DNA of 64,000 nucleotides from Methylobacterium fujisawaense (lineage in GTDB: Bacteria > Pseudomonadota > Alphaproteobacteria > Rhizobiales > Beijerinckiaceae): the NCBI RefSeq assembly GCF_014138435.1, contig NZ_JACJIM010000002.1:248001-312000 (forward strand), in the 5' to 3' direction. The first letter of the stretch is position 1; each line of letters begins with the position of its first letter. A program made the position numbers and the translations under genes. Of the stretch, positions 18,835 through 27,766 are shown one piece after another. The notes below the pieces were generated by a model, which was not told where the DNA came from, searched no databases, and worked only from the letters and a program-made list of their open reading frames with translations.

Positions 18835-19932
18835 TCACGGCTTCGGCGTCTCGGTGCCGGGAATCGGGTCCTTCGCCTCGCCCGTGGGCAGGTTCGCCGA
18901 AATCGTCGGGTGCGACAGTTCCGGATAGGGCTCGATCACGTTGGCGCCGTTGAGCGGCTTGTTGGCGCCGTTGTGACAGGTGGCGCAGTTGATCTTCGGC
19001 ACGTCGCCCAGAACTCCGAGGCGATTCCGCGGAAAGACCGAGGTCAGCGGCGTCATGTAGTCCTGGTTCAGATCGCGGACCATGCGGATGCCGTACCAGG
19101 CATGGACGCGGTTCGGCGTGCTCGTATCCCACTGCGCCACCGAGCGGGTGTTGTGGCAGAAGGTGCAGTTCACGCCCAGTGACTGCGACATGCTGATCAT
19201 GATTGCGAAGGTCTTCTCCGCGTCCTGGATCGGCTTGCCCTTCGTCTCGGGCAGCGCCGTGGTGGCGTTGACCCGCACCGCATCCTCGGGCGTGTCCTTG
19301 TGCTGGTAGAAGGCCTGATAGACGTCGTAGGGCAGCGACGTGTTGCCGACCTCTGCGGACGCGAGATTCTGGCTGTTGTTGCGCGGGATGAAACGCCCCG
19401 TCCCCTGAACCGGGTGGTCGAACCAGATATTCGCCGGCACCGGATTGCCGCGGTGACACGTGTAGCAGGTCACACCCGCCTCGTGGACGTGCTTCTCCTT
19501 CCAAGTAGAATTGATGTACTGGGTCATCTGCAGCATGCGCCGGGCGACGCGCTTCTGGTAGAGCTCGTCCGAAGCCATGTTCTCGGTGCTGTGGCAGTAC
19601 GTGCAGCCCTGCTGGGGTGCGACCCACTCGGTGATCGACACCATCAAGCGGTTGAACTGCTCGGCCGAGAGATCTCCCAGCACTTGCACATTCTGGTAGA
19701 CCGCCGAAGCCTTGTCGCCCCCTGCCTCAGCCGGGTCGGCCGGCGCCGGCGCGACGTTGGCCGCCGACAGCGCCGCGTTCCCGGCCCGGGTGCGGATCAG
19801 GTCCATGCCCGTTCCGCGAAAGCCGGTCTGCTTGTTCGCCATCGGCGGATGGGTCCAGCCCGCGCCGCCGAACATCGCGATGGTGAGGAACAGGGCCAGA
19901 GCCCCGCCGATGACCGCCAGAATCGTCTTCAT
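18835..19932 (-). CDS. pufC: Photosynthetic reaction centre cytochrome c subunit (tetraheme)
   Basis: PufC (365 aa) is the periplasmic tetraheme cytochrome that re-reduces the reaction-centre special pair. Four heme-binding CXXCH motifs are present in order: CTYCH, CYTCH, CTFCH and CATCH. The N-terminus has a hydrophobic helix (ILAVIGGALALFLTIAMFGG), with no Cys before the first heme, so there is no lipobox and the helix probably stays as an uncleaved anchor. It is 10 bases after pufM and is the last gene of the leftward superoperon. Very high certainty. Confidence 0.97.
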   Translation of the reverse strand: MKTILAVIGGALALFLTIAMFGGAGWTHPPMANKQTGFRGTGMDLIRTRAGNAALSAANVAPAPADPAEAGGDKASAVYQNVQVLGDLSAEQFNRLMVSITEWVAPQQGCTYCHSTENMASDELYQKRVARRMLQMTQYINSTWKEKHVHEAGVTCYTCHRGNPVPANIWFDHPVQGTGRFIPRNNSQNLASAEVGNTSLPYDVYQAFYQHKDTPEDAVRVNATTALPETKGKPIQDAEKTFAIMISMSQSLGVNCTFCHNTRSVAQWDTSTPNRVHAWYGIRMVRDLNQDYMTPLTSVFPRNRLGVLGDVPKINCATCHNGANKPLNGANVIEPYPELSHPTISANLPTGEAKDPIPGTETPKP

Positions 19933-19942
19933 GACGGCCTCC

Positions 19943-20923
19943 TCACGGCTTCATGCCGGGTGCGAGATGAGCGGGATCCACGATCGGGCCGTAGACCTGC
20001 GGATAGGAGGGCGCGACGCCGTGCTTGACCGCCCAGAGGTACCAGTTGTCCACCACGGTCCCGGTGAGCAGGATGCCGATGCCGCCCGTGAGCGTGGTCA
20101 GGACCGCGAACCACCAGGCCCAGCGGTGGATCGACTCCATCGTGGCGTTGAAGCCCATGGTCCAGCGCCAGAACAGAGCTGCGCGTTCGGTGGCCGTGCC
20201 GCGGTCGACGATCTGATCGATCTCCCGTTCGGCGCCGTAGCGCGAGCAGGCCAGGATCGTGCCGCCATGCATCGCGAACAGCAGCGTCGATCCGTAGAGG
20301 AACGTGATCGAGAGCATGTGGAACGGGTTGTAGAACAGGTTCCCGTAGCGGAGCGAGAAGGCCGCGGTCCAATCGAGGTGGGGGAAGATGCCGAAGGGCA
20401 CGGCTTCCGACCACGATCCCATCAGCACCGGCCGGATGAAGCCGAGGACGAGGTAGAGCCAGATCGCCGACGCGAAGGCCCACGGCACGTGGGTGCCGAG
20501 CCCGAGCGCCCGCGCCCGCCGATAGAGGTGGACCCACCAGAGGAGGATCGAGGCCGTCAGGAAGAAGCCGGCGATCAGCCACCAGCCACCCTCGTTGAGG
20601 GGTGGAAGGACCTTCAGCCCGTACTTCGGGAGCGGCGGCTCCAGGGCGAGCCACGGCAATTGCCGGACGAACTGGACCGGATCCCAATTCACCGAGGCCC
20701 ACATGTTGAGCCCGATGATCTCGAAGGCGATCAAGCCGCAGACGATCGAGAGCGCCGCGATATAGCCGATATAGATCGGACCGACTTGGCTGTTGCCGAT
20801 AAGCCCGAACAGGTAGCTGTTGAACGGCTTGCCGATCCGGTCATCGACCGCCACCGGAACGCCGTGCTCCGGTACCAGCGGGCGCACCTGAACCTGCGTG
20901 AAGATGTTCTGGTAATAGGCCAT
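19943..20923 (-). CDS. pufM: Photosynthetic reaction centre M subunit
   Basis: PufM (326 aa) forms, with PufL, the heterodimeric type-II reaction centre in the cytoplasmic membrane, binding bacteriochlorophyll, bacteriopheophytin, quinone and iron. Five transmembrane helices are visible. Ligand regions seen include [25 protein letters not shown] (two His ligands, shown here only to name them) and, downstream, [12 protein letters not shown] and [11 protein letters not shown] around the iron/quinone site. It follows pufL by 80 bases and precedes pufC by 10 bases. Very high certainty. Confidence 0.97.
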   Translation of the reverse strand: MAYYQNIFTQVQVRPLVPEHGVPVAVDDRIGKPFNSYLFGLIGNSQVGPIYIGYIAALSIVCGLIAFEIIGLNMWASVNWDPVQFVRQLPWLALEPPLPKYGLKVLPPLNEGGWWLIAGFFLTASILLWWVHLYRRARALGLGTHVPWAFASAIWLYLVLGFIRPVLMGSWSEAVPFGIFPHLDWTAAFSLRYGNLFYNPFHMLSITFLYGSTLLFAMHGGTILACSRYGAEREIDQIVDRGTATERAALFWRWTMGFNATMESIHRWAWWFAVLTTLTGGIGILLTGTVVDNWYLWAVKHGVAPSYPQVYGPIVDPAHLAPGMKP

Positions 20924-21003
20924 GGCCTGCCCTCCCCCGGAGTGCCGCGCGCTCGACGGCGGCGACCCGCGTTATGTCCTTCGTTCCGATCGCGTCCGGC
21001 TTG

Positions 21004-21828
21004 TCATCGCCACACCGGCAGATTGAGCCACCAGCCCCACCATTGCGGCCAACCCTGCGTCCAGAACGGCCCGCTGATCACGATGCAGACCGCACTCCAG
21101 AACCCCGCCGACAGGGCCAGGAACAGGCCGAGGCGGTGAACGCCGAGCGTGCCGATCGAGTAGCCGATCGTGTCGCGGAAGAAGGTGTCCTCGTGCTCCG
21201 GCGTCTTCACGACCTCGCCCTTCTTCGGGTTGGTCGCCGACAGGATCAGGCCGCCGTGCATCGCCAGGGCGAGCGTCGTGGTGAAGAAGAACGTCACGGC
21301 CAGCATGTGCGCTGGATTGTAGTGGAAGTGCAGATACTGATAGCCGGTGTTGGAAACCCAATCGAGGTGACTGAGGATGCCGTAGGGAAAGCCGTATCCC
21401 CAGGCGCCCATCAGGAACGGCCGGACCACCACCAGCGTGAAATACGCGAAGATCGCCATCCCGAAGGCCGCGGGCACGTGGTAGCCGATACCGAGCTTGC
21501 GGCAGATCTCGACCTCGCGCAGCGCCCAGGACACGAAGGACCCGAGCGCGCAGAACGTGATGATCTGCCAGAGACCGCCCTCCTTCAGCGGGGCGAGCCT
21601 CAGGCCGTAGCTGATATCCGGCGGCGCGATGTTGATCTGCCAGACGTTCCAGGTCGGCCCGATCGCCGCGCCGTAGATGACGAGGGCGGTGCCCAGCACC
21701 GTGAAGAACAACCCGACGACCCCGAAGAAGCCGACGAAGAACGGCCCGACCCAGAAGTCGAACAGGTCGCCGCCGAGCAAGGTGCCGCCGCGGACCCTGT
21801 ATTTGCGCTCGAAGCTCAGCATCGCCAT
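21004..21828 (-). CDS. pufL: Photosynthetic reaction centre L subunit
   Basis: PufL (274 aa) is the L subunit of the type-II reaction centre. The start [17 protein letters not shown] is typical, five membrane helices follow, and the ligand regions [19 protein letters not shown] and [23 protein letters not shown] carry the bacteriochlorophyll and iron-binding histidines. The QB-pocket stretch [15 protein letters not shown] contains the conserved Glu. GAGGAG lies 8 bases before ATG 21828. A stable hairpin separates it from pufA. Very high certainty. Confidence 0.97.
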   Translation of the reverse strand: MAMLSFERKYRVRGGTLLGGDLFDFWVGPFFVGFFGVVGLFFTVLGTALVIYGAAIGPTWNVWQINIAPPDISYGLRLAPLKEGGLWQIITFCALGSFVSWALREVEICRKLGIGYHVPAAFGMAIFAYFTLVVVRPFLMGAWGYGFPYGILSHLDWVSNTGYQYLHFHYNPAHMLAVTFFFTTTLALAMHGGLILSATNPKKGEVVKTPEHEDTFFRDTIGYSIGTLGVHRLGLFLALSAGFWSAVCIVISGPFWTQGWPQWWGWWLNLPVWR

Positions 21829-21873
21829 GGCGGCTGCTCCTCAGTCAGGCCGGAGAAAGGGAAGGTTTGGGGT

Positions 21874-21899
21874 GACCGCGGCCCTCGCGCGCCGCGGTC
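21874..21899 (-). promoter_or_regulatory. pufA-pufL intercistronic hairpin
   Basis: A perfect 9-bp inverted repeat GACCGCGGC / GCCGCGGTC with an 8-base GC-rich loop lies between the pufA stop and the pufL start. In Rhodobacter a hairpin in the same place protects the pufBA part of the message from 3' decay, giving LH1 excess over reaction centre. The same role here is inferred from position. Confidence 0.7.
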
Positions 21900-21910
21900 C
21901 GGACCGGCGG

Positions 21911-22102
21911 TCAGGCCGGCATCTGCGGCAGCGCGAGCGTGATGGTGTTCTCGGCCGCCTTGTTGTTTCTCGGACCGTCAAGCCAGTTGAACCGGTCGGT
22001 CGAGAGCAGGATGAAGTGGATCAGCAGCGCCAGGATGAAGAGGAAGGTGAACAGAGCCACCAGCGTGCGCCGCGGATCGAAAAGCAACCAAACCTTGTGC
22101 AT
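21911..22102 (-). CDS. pufA: Light-harvesting complex 1 alpha polypeptide
   Basis: LH1 alpha (63 aa). Starts [14 protein letters not shown], typical of LH1 alpha, then one transmembrane helix with the bacteriochlorophyll-ligand His in [11 protein letters not shown] and the C-terminal FNWLDG. The C-terminus continues about 20 residues as a polar tail. A strong Shine-Dalgarno GAGGAGG precedes ATG 22102. It is 10 bases after pufB. Confidence 0.96.
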   Translation of the reverse strand: MHKVWLLFDPRRTLVALFTFLFILALLIHFILLSTDRFNWLDGPRNNKAAENTITLALPQMPA

Positions 22103-22112
22103 TCGATCCTCC

Positions 22113-22349
22113 TCAGCCGATCATCGTGACGAGGGCGTGGGCCGCATCGCGGACGCCGTCGAGAGAGGCGTAGCCCTGCGGTCCGGGAAGCCAGGGGCGC
22201 CACAACCAGACGAGGATGTGAGCGACCACGGCAATCGCCGTGAAGATGAGGAAGCTCGTCAGGAAGATCGCATGGAACTCCTTGGCTTCCGGTTCCGTCA
22301 GCCCGGACAGGCTGCTCGGTCTTTCTGTTGTGACGGGTCCACTCGCCAT
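22113..22349 (-). CDS. pufB: Light-harvesting complex 1 beta polypeptide
   Basis: LH1 beta (78 aa). The conserved beta pattern is clear: [15 protein letters not shown] with the outer His, a transmembrane helix, the ligand His in [14 protein letters not shown]. Most LH1 beta chains end soon after WRPW; this one goes on for about 24 residues ([20 protein letters not shown]...), an unusual C-terminal extension. GGAGGT lies 7 bases before ATG 22349, and a hairpin precedes the Shine-Dalgarno. Confidence 0.95.
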   Translation of the reverse strand: MASGPVTTERPSSLSGLTEPEAKEFHAIFLTSFLIFTAIAVVAHILVWLWRPWLPGPQGYASLDGVRDAAHALVTMIG

Positions 22350-22372
22350 CGTTCAGACCTCCGTGTGTTGGC

Positions 22373-22392
22373 CGCGCCTCTGACGAGGCGCG
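22373..22392 (-). promoter_or_regulatory. Hairpin in the pufQ-pufB leader
   Basis: A perfect 8-bp stem CGCGCCTC / GAGGCGCG with a 4-base loop ends about 24 bases before the pufB start and just upstream of its strong Shine-Dalgarno. It would form the 5' end of a processed pufBA message. The role is inferred. Confidence 0.6.
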
Positions 22393-22476
22393 ACGGGTTC
22401 AGCCACGATGCCTTGCAGCGGTCGCGGCTCGACTTCCCCCGCGTGACCGGACGGAAGTGTCTCGCTCAGGGGCGTG

Positions 22477-22698
22477 TCAGCCCATGAAGGCGAAGGGGAT
22501 CGCCTGAACCGCCATGGCGCGGGCCTCGCCGAAGACCGAGCGCCGCGCCGGTGCCAGGCCAGGACGGGCCGCCTCGCGCGCCGGCCGGAACCGGTTCAGC
22601 GCGGCCGCGGCGAGGAAGAACGGGTAGGTCGCCGTCAGGATCAGCCGGAACTGAATGGCTTCCTGATGCTGGCGGCCGGTCGGGACCATCGTTCTCAT
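22477..22698 (-). CDS. pufQ: PufQ-like protein
   Basis: A 73-residue protein with one hydrophobic segment (LILTATYPFFLAAAALNR). PufQ is a small membrane protein that helps bacteriochlorophyll synthesis or delivery; its exact action is not settled. The pattern of a short polar N-terminus, then RLILTATYPFFL, Arg-rich loop and hydrophobic C-terminus (AIPFAFMG) fits PufQ, and the position between bchZ and pufB is exactly where pufQ lies in Rhodobacter. AGAGGAGA precedes ATG 22698. 35 bases after bchZ. Confidence 0.88.
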   Translation of the reverse strand: MRTMVPTGRQHQEAIQFRLILTATYPFFLAAAALNRFRPAREAARPGLAPARRSVFGEARAMAVQAIPFAFMG

Positions 22699-22733
22699 CG
22701 TCAGGTCTCCTCTGGGTGAAACGGAAAGGCGGC

Positions 22734-24200
22734 TCACGCGGGGATCCCCCCGGCGAGATCGGCCCGGGCCCGCGCCACATGGGCGGGCGCCACGGCGGCG
22801 GATTCTGTGTCGCGTGCGGCGCGCTCGGCGGCGTCGCGCAGGCGCTTGGCGGCGGAGATCCGCGCCAGGACCGGCTGGGCCTCCACGAGGCTGTCGAGGG
22901 CCTGACGGGCGGCCTCGTCCCAGGGCAGCTCGCGGTGGAGGCGGGCCGGTGTGGCCTCGACCTTGTCCATGTCGCGGGCGAGCGGCAGGATGTGGAAGAG
23001 GGTGTCGAACAGGGCGTTGCAGACTTCCTGGACCAGGTAGGTGGCGCCCGCGTAGCCCATGAACGGCGTCCCGGTATGCCGCCGGATGATGGCGCCGGGG
23101 AACGAGGCCGGAACATAGGTCGCCCGGGCGCCGCACTCCGCGAGGTACATCCGCTCGTTGAACGACCCGAAGAGAACCAGGGGCGGCTTGGCCGCGATGG
23201 CGGCCCGCACGGCGTCGTTGTCGGGCTTCAGCCCGGCGGAGCGGCCGAAGGCGAAATGGCAGGGCAGGCCCATCTCGTCTTCGAGGAAATGACGCACGCC
23301 CCGGGCGTAGGTCTCGGTGGCGACGATGCCGAAGCTCGCGGTACCGAAGAAATCCTGGGTCACCGACCGCCAGAGATCCCAGACCGGCTTGATGGTCGTG
23401 TGCCGCTCCCGCTCGATGAACGGCTCCGGGTCGAGGCCCAGAATGGCACCCAGCGAGCGCAGGAACTTCGTCGTCGAGAGGATGCCGATCGGCGCCTGCA
23501 GGTAGGGCCGCTCCAAGTCTTCGCAGAGCAGGCGGCCGAATTCCCGGTACAGACAGATGTTGGCGTCGGCGTTGACCAGCTTGGGCACGTCCGCGAGGTG
23601 CGAGCCCAGCGGGAAGGTCAGGTTCACCTCGGCGCCGATCCCCTCCACCAGCCGCCGGATCTCGGCGAGGTCGGAGGGCATGTTGAAGGTGCCGTAGGCC
23701 GGACCGATGAGGTTGACCCGCGGCCGCTCGCCGGTCTTGCGCTCCGGCCGGGCCGGGATGCCCTTCTTGGCGAACTTCTTCGCCCCGTATTCCTGCCACA
23801 GCCAGCGCATCGCCCGGTCGGCGGCCTGCCACTGGTCCTCGTCGATGGTCCGGGGCAGGAAGCGCTGGAGGCCGGTGCCCTCGGGGGTGACGCCGCCGCC
23901 GATCATCTCGGCGATGGAGCCGGTGACGACCACGCTGGGCTGGCCGGGATCGAGGGTCGCGTGGGCGCGCTTCATGGCGCCCTCGGTGCCGTGCCGTCCG
24001 AGCTCTTCCTCGGCGAGGCCCGTGACCACGATCGGCAATTCATGGGGCGGCAGCGCATCGGTGTAGTGCAGCACCGACGTCACCGGCAGGTTCTCGCAGC
24101 CCACGGGGCCGTCGATGACGACCTGCAGGCCCTTGATCGCCGTGAAGACGTAGACCGCGCCCCAGTATCCGCCGGCCCTGTCGTGATCGAGGATCAGCAT
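22734..24200 (-). CDS. bchZ: Chlorophyllide a reductase subunit Z
   Basis: BchZ (488 aa) and BchY form the catalytic component of chlorophyllide a (bacteriochlorin-forming) reductase, related to nitrogenase MoFe proteins. The start [19 protein letters not shown] and the Cys region [16 protein letters not shown] are typical. The ATG overlaps the bchY stop in TAATG, so translation is coupled. The same frame stays open far upstream through bchY, but that part is an antisense-type GC-rich open frame, not a fusion. pufQ follows. Confidence 0.97.
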   Translation of the reverse strand: MLILDHDRAGGYWGAVYVFTAIKGLQVVIDGPVGCENLPVTSVLHYTDALPPHELPIVVTGLAEEELGRHGTEGAMKRAHATLDPGQPSVVVTGSIAEMIGGGVTPEGTGLQRFLPRTIDEDQWQAADRAMRWLWQEYGAKKFAKKGIPARPERKTGERPRVNLIGPAYGTFNMPSDLAEIRRLVEGIGAEVNLTFPLGSHLADVPKLVNADANICLYREFGRLLCEDLERPYLQAPIGILSTTKFLRSLGAILGLDPEPFIERERHTTIKPVWDLWRSVTQDFFGTASFGIVATETYARGVRHFLEDEMGLPCHFAFGRSAGLKPDNDAVRAAIAAKPPLVLFGSFNERMYLAECGARATYVPASFPGAIIRRHTGTPFMGYAGATYLVQEVCNALFDTLFHILPLARDMDKVEATPARLHRELPWDEAARQALDSLVEAQPVLARISAAKRLRDAAERAARDTESAAVAPAHVARARADLAGGIPA

Positions 24201-25729
24201 TATGCCATCTCCCCGATCGGCTTCTTCGGGCCCTCGATCTTCGGGCCCTGCCGCCGCTGCGGCACCTCCTGCCAGACCCCCGCGGCGTAGCCGGTGCCGA
24301 CGCCCTCGAAGAAGTCGCGCATGGCATCGAACCGCGCCTTGTTGCCGAGCGCGGCGTTGATCACCGTGGCGAGCGACCCGGCGCCGGCCGCGCCCATCAG
24401 CGGGCGGGCCGAGATCAGGTTGGTGAAGTAGAGGGCGGGCGTGCCGCGCTCCTTGGCCCGCTGCACCACCGGCGTCGTGCCGATGGCGAGGTCGGGCTTG
24501 AGCGAATCCAGGGCGTAGAGATCGTCCTCCAGGGAGGCGCGGTACTGAACCTGCGTGCCCCGCGCTTCCAGCCATGCGCGGTCGGACTCGGACCAGGGCG
24601 TGCGCGGGCAGGCGGTGCCGACATAGGGGACCTCGGCGCCGCTCTCGACCAGCAGCCGGGCCACCAGCAGCTCCGAGCCCTCGTAGCCCGAGAGGGTGAT
24701 CCGGCCCTTGATCGGCATGGCGGCGAGCGCCCCGCGGATGCCGGGCAGGATCCGGTTCTTGGCCGCCTCGACGGTGGCGCGGGGCACCGCGCAGGCCTCG
24801 CCGATCCGGTCGAGCCAGTCGGCGGTTCCGTCGACGCCCACCGGGGCCGAACCGACGATCGGGCGGCCCGCCGCCTCGAATTCGCGGATGGAGGCGGTGT
24901 AGAACGGGTGGATCGCCGCCACGGCGGCGCAGTCGAGGGCGGCGTAGAGCTCGCGCCACTCGCGGGTCGGCACCACCGGGCCGGCCGCGAGTCCGAGCGG
25001 CTCCAGGAGCGACGCGATCACCACCGGATCGGCCGGGAAGACCTCGCCGAGGAGCGCCACGCTCGGGCGCTCCGAACGGCCGCCCCGGGGCGCCGCCACC
25101 GGTCCCTGTTCGGCTTCCGCGCGGGCGACCTTCAGCATGGCGCCGGCGAGCACGTCCTTCGCCTCGGCATGGGTCGGGACGCCGAAGCCCGGCACGTCGA
25201 TGCCGATCACCCGGACGCCGTCGATCTCCTTCGGCAGAAGGCGCAGCGGGACGCCGGAGGCCGTGGGCACGCAGAGATTGATGACGACGACGGCATCGTA
25301 ATCCTCGGGCTTCGCCGTGGCGTAGACCGCCTCGCGGATATCCTCGAACAGCTTGCCGGTGACCAGGGTCTCGGAATTGAACGGCACGTAGCCGACGCTG
25401 CGCCGGGCCCCGTAGAAGTGCGAGGTGAAGGTCAGGCCGTAGACGCAGCAGGCCGAGCCCGAGAGGATCGTGGCGGTCCGGCGCATGCGCAGCCCGACCC
25501 GGAGCGAGCCGAAGGCGGGGCACATGCTCTGGGGCTGGTCGTGCGGACCCTGCGGATAGTCGCTGCGGAGTTGTGCCAGGGTGTCCGACAGGCCGGCGGC
25601 CTCGGCGGCCGCCCGCATTGCGTCCTTGCCGGCGTGGCAGCCGAGCCCGTCGCCCTCGGTGGCGGCGCGATCGATGGTGGGCGCCGCCTGGCGGGCCCGC
25701 AGATCGGCGATGTCGAGGGAGACGGCCAT
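24200..25729 (-). CDS. bchY: Chlorophyllide a reductase subunit Y
   Basis: BchY (509 aa), partner of BchZ in the catalytic component that reduces ring B of chlorophyllide a. Nitrogenase-like Cys residues for the shared iron-sulfur cluster lie in [18 protein letters not shown] and in [11 protein letters not shown]. The C-terminal half has a segment [12 protein letters not shown] at the end. Starts 3 bases after bchX; its TAA overlaps bchZ's ATG. High certainty. Confidence 0.97.
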   Translation of the reverse strand: MAVSLDIADLRARQAAPTIDRAATEGDGLGCHAGKDAMRAAAEAAGLSDTLAQLRSDYPQGPHDQPQSMCPAFGSLRVGLRMRRTATILSGSACCVYGLTFTSHFYGARRSVGYVPFNSETLVTGKLFEDIREAVYATAKPEDYDAVVVINLCVPTASGVPLRLLPKEIDGVRVIGIDVPGFGVPTHAEAKDVLAGAMLKVARAEAEQGPVAAPRGGRSERPSVALLGEVFPADPVVIASLLEPLGLAAGPVVPTREWRELYAALDCAAVAAIHPFYTASIREFEAAGRPIVGSAPVGVDGTADWLDRIGEACAVPRATVEAAKNRILPGIRGALAAMPIKGRITLSGYEGSELLVARLLVESGAEVPYVGTACPRTPWSESDRAWLEARGTQVQYRASLEDDLYALDSLKPDLAIGTTPVVQRAKERGTPALYFTNLISARPLMGAAGAGSLATVINAALGNKARFDAMRDFFEGVGTGYAAGVWQEVPQRRQGPKIEGPKKPIGEMA

Positions 25730-25732
25730 CGC

Positions 25733-26737
25733 TCAGACCTCGTCGTAGACGACTTCGAGGGACGGCTTGGACACGCGGGCGACGCCGCACATGTCCTCGT
25801 GGGTCGCAGGCACCAGCACCACGTCGCGGCCGGTGACGTCGCTGGAGAACAGGCCGAGCAGCCCATCCTGTGTCAGCGGGGTCGGCCGGTGCGGCGCGGC
25901 GTCGGCGACGTTGGCGGCCAGATCCGAGAACAGGCTGCCCCAGCGGCTCTCCGGCCGGCCGATGATCTCGTAATTCGCGCTCTTGCGGCGGATATCGTCG
26001 TCGGCCGGGATCGAGGCGAGGACCGGGATGCCGGCGGCATCCGCGAAGGCCTGCGCCTCGCCGGTGCCGTCATCCTTGTTGATCACGAGGCCGCCGACGC
26101 CGACATTGCCGCCGAGCTTGCGGAAATACTCCACCGCCGAGCAGACGTTGTTGGCGACGTAGAGCGATTGCAGGTCGTTCGAGCCGACGACGATGACCTT
26201 CTGGCACATGTCCCGGGCGATCGGCAGGCCGAAGCCGCCGCAGACCACGTCGCCCAGGAAGTCGAGCAGGACGAAGTCGAAGCCCCATTCGTGGAAGCCG
26301 AGCTTCTCGAGGAGCTCGAAGCCGTGGATGATGCCGCGGCCGCCGCAGCCGCGCCCGACCTCCGGGCCGCCGAGTTCCATGGCGTAGACGCCGTCGCGCT
26401 TGAAGCAGACGTCGCCGATGGCGACCGCCTCGCCGGCCAGCTTCTTCTTGGTCGAGGTCTCGATGATGGTCGGGCAGGCCTTGCCGCCGAACAGCAGCGA
26501 GGTGGTATCGCTCTTCGGATCGCAACCGATGAGCAGGACCTTCTTGCCCTGCTGGGCCATCATGTAGCTGAGATTGGCGAGCGTGAACGACTTGCCGATG
26601 CCGCCCTTGCCGTAGATCGCGATGATCTGGGTCTCTTTCTTGGCCTGGCTCGTCGCGACGGGATCCGGTTCGACCGCGGCCTCGGCGCGGAGCTGCGCGG
26701 CTTGGGACAGGGCGGCCTTGTTGAGCTGAACGTTCAC
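25733..26737 (-). CDS. bchX: Chlorophyllide a reductase iron protein subunit X
   Basis: BchX (334 aa) is the ATP-dependent NifH-like electron donor of chlorophyllide a reductase. P-loop [15 protein letters not shown] near residues 45-60, [11 protein letters not shown] (switch), and the two cluster Cys residues in CVCFKRD-like and VVCGGFGLP regions (seen as [11 protein letters not shown] and [12 protein letters not shown]). I chose GTG 26737 over an ATG five codons earlier, because GGAGGG sits 7 bases before the GTG and because this GTG overlaps the bchC stop as GTGA. Very high certainty for the family. Confidence 0.96.
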   Translation of the reverse strand: MNVQLNKAALSQAAQLRAEAAVEPDPVATSQAKKETQIIAIYGKGGIGKSFTLANLSYMMAQQGKKVLLIGCDPKSDTTSLLFGGKACPTIIETSTKKKLAGEAVAIGDVCFKRDGVYAMELGGPEVGRGCGGRGIIHGFELLEKLGFHEWGFDFVLLDFLGDVVCGGFGLPIARDMCQKVIVVGSNDLQSLYVANNVCSAVEYFRKLGGNVGVGGLVINKDDGTGEAQAFADAAGIPVLASIPADDDIRRKSANYEIIGRPESRWGSLFSDLAANVADAAPHRPTPLTQDGLLGLFSSDVTGRDVVLVPATHEDMCGVARVSKPSLEVVYDEV

Positions 26738-27672
26738 GCGGCGTCCCTCCAATCGAGGATCATCTTCAGGCAGGCCGGATCCGCGAATGCGGTGCGGTAG
26801 GCGTCCTGGGCTCGACCCGCGGGAAGACGGTGGGTGATCAGTCCGTCGAGAGACAGGCGTCCGCCTTCGATCAGCTTCGTCACCGCCGCGGTGTCCTCAG
26901 GACGGAACTCGGCGGAGATCCGGATGCGCGCCTCGCGCATGAAGGCGGGCGGGAAGGCGAAGCTCAGGGGAGCCTCGTAAAAGCCGGCCAGGACGATCTC
27001 GCCGCCGGGCGCCAGCCGGGCGATCAGATCGTCGAGGCCGGCGGCGTTGCCGCTGACGTCGGTGATCGTGGCGTAGTCGCGGCGCGGGTCGGCGTCGGGC
27101 GCCACGACCGCGTAGCCATGGTCTCCCGTGGCCCGGGCCGGATCCGTCTCCCAGACCGTCGGCTCCGCGCCGGCCGCCAGGGTCAGGCGGGCGAGCAGCC
27201 GTCCGAGGACGCCGTGCCCGACGATGAGCGGGGTCGCCCCGGGCCGGATTCCGCCGAGGGCGCGATAGGCCGTCGCCGCCAGGGCCAGGAGGCAGGCCCG
27301 GTCGCCCAGCGACGCGTCCACCGGCACGAGCCGGGCGGCCGGCGCCACCAAATGAGAGGCCGCGCCGCCGAACAGGCCGCGGACGGAACCGAAGCAGCGT
27401 GCCCCTGGAACGTAGACGGTCTGGCCGACCCGAACCGAGGTATCGGCGCCGGCCTCAATGACGGTCCCGACGGATTCGTAGCCGGGTACGAGCGGATATC
27501 CCATCCCGGGAAAGGGCGGCATGCGGCCCGACCAGAGCAGGCGCTCGGTGCCGGTGCTGATCCCGCTCCAGGAAATGGCCACCACGGCATCGGCATCGCC
27601 GGGCGGCGTCAGAGCCAAGCGCTGAACCGAAAGGTGCTCCGGGTTTTCCAGAATGACGGCCAGAGCGTCCAT
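26734..27672 (-). CDS. bchC: Bacteriochlorophyllide a dehydrogenase (2-desacetyl-2-hydroxyethyl form)
   Basis: BchC (312 aa) oxidises the 3-hydroxyethyl side chain to acetyl in bacteriochlorophyll a synthesis. It belongs to the zinc-alcohol-dehydrogenase-like family: [20 protein letters not shown] and [14 protein letters not shown] are characteristic of BchC, and the Rossmann part contains [13 protein letters not shown]. The canonical zinc-binding GHE is replaced by PGYE, as in BchC proteins. First gene of the bchCXYZ-puf part; its promoter/operator lies 60 bases upstream. The stop overlaps bchX's GTG. Confidence 0.95.
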   Translation of the reverse strand: MDALAVILENPEHLSVQRLALTPPGDADAVVAISWSGISTGTERLLWSGRMPPFPGMGYPLVPGYESVGTVIEAGADTSVRVGQTVYVPGARCFGSVRGLFGGAASHLVAPAARLVPVDASLGDRACLLALAATAYRALGGIRPGATPLIVGHGVLGRLLARLTLAAGAEPTVWETDPARATGDHGYAVVAPDADPRRDYATITDVSGNAAGLDDLIARLAPGGEIVLAGFYEAPLSFAFPPAFMREARIRISAEFRPEDTAAVTKLIEGGRLSLDGLITHRLPAGRAQDAYRTAFADPACLKMILDWRDAA

Positions 27673-27727
27673 GGCTGGAATCGTCCACCCTTTGCCTTGC
27701 GACTCTCTCTGATGCGAAGCCGCTAAG

Positions 27728-27745
27728 TGTCATCCTAGATAGACA
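27728..27745. promoter_or_regulatory. PpsR/CrtJ-type operator upstream of bchC
   Basis: TGTCATCCTAGATAGACA fits TGT-N12-ACA, the target of the photosynthesis repressor PpsR/CrtJ (established for Rhodobacter). It lies 56 bases before the bchC start and overlaps a candidate -10 element. A nearby palindrome AAGTGACACTT (about 27758-27768) may be a second, degenerate half-site. Confidence 0.8.
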
Positions 27746-27759
27746 CAGGCCAGCGTCAA
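27732..27759 (-). promoter_or_regulatory. Candidate bchC promoter
   Basis: On the minus strand TTGACG (27759-27754), a 16-base spacer and TAGGAT (27737-27732) form a plausible sigma-70-type promoter directed at bchC. The operator covers its -10 box. Predicted from sequence only. Confidence 0.5.
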
Positions 27760-27766
27760 GTGACAC

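Noticed and set aside
18700..22500. pufX
   Set aside because: After pufM comes pufC directly; no small ORF with PufX character is present.
22734..25790. An apparent 1018-residue fusion containing bchZ
   Set aside because: The part before 24200 is an out-of-frame reading of bchY with no homology; the bchZ ATG overlaps bchY's stop as TAATG.
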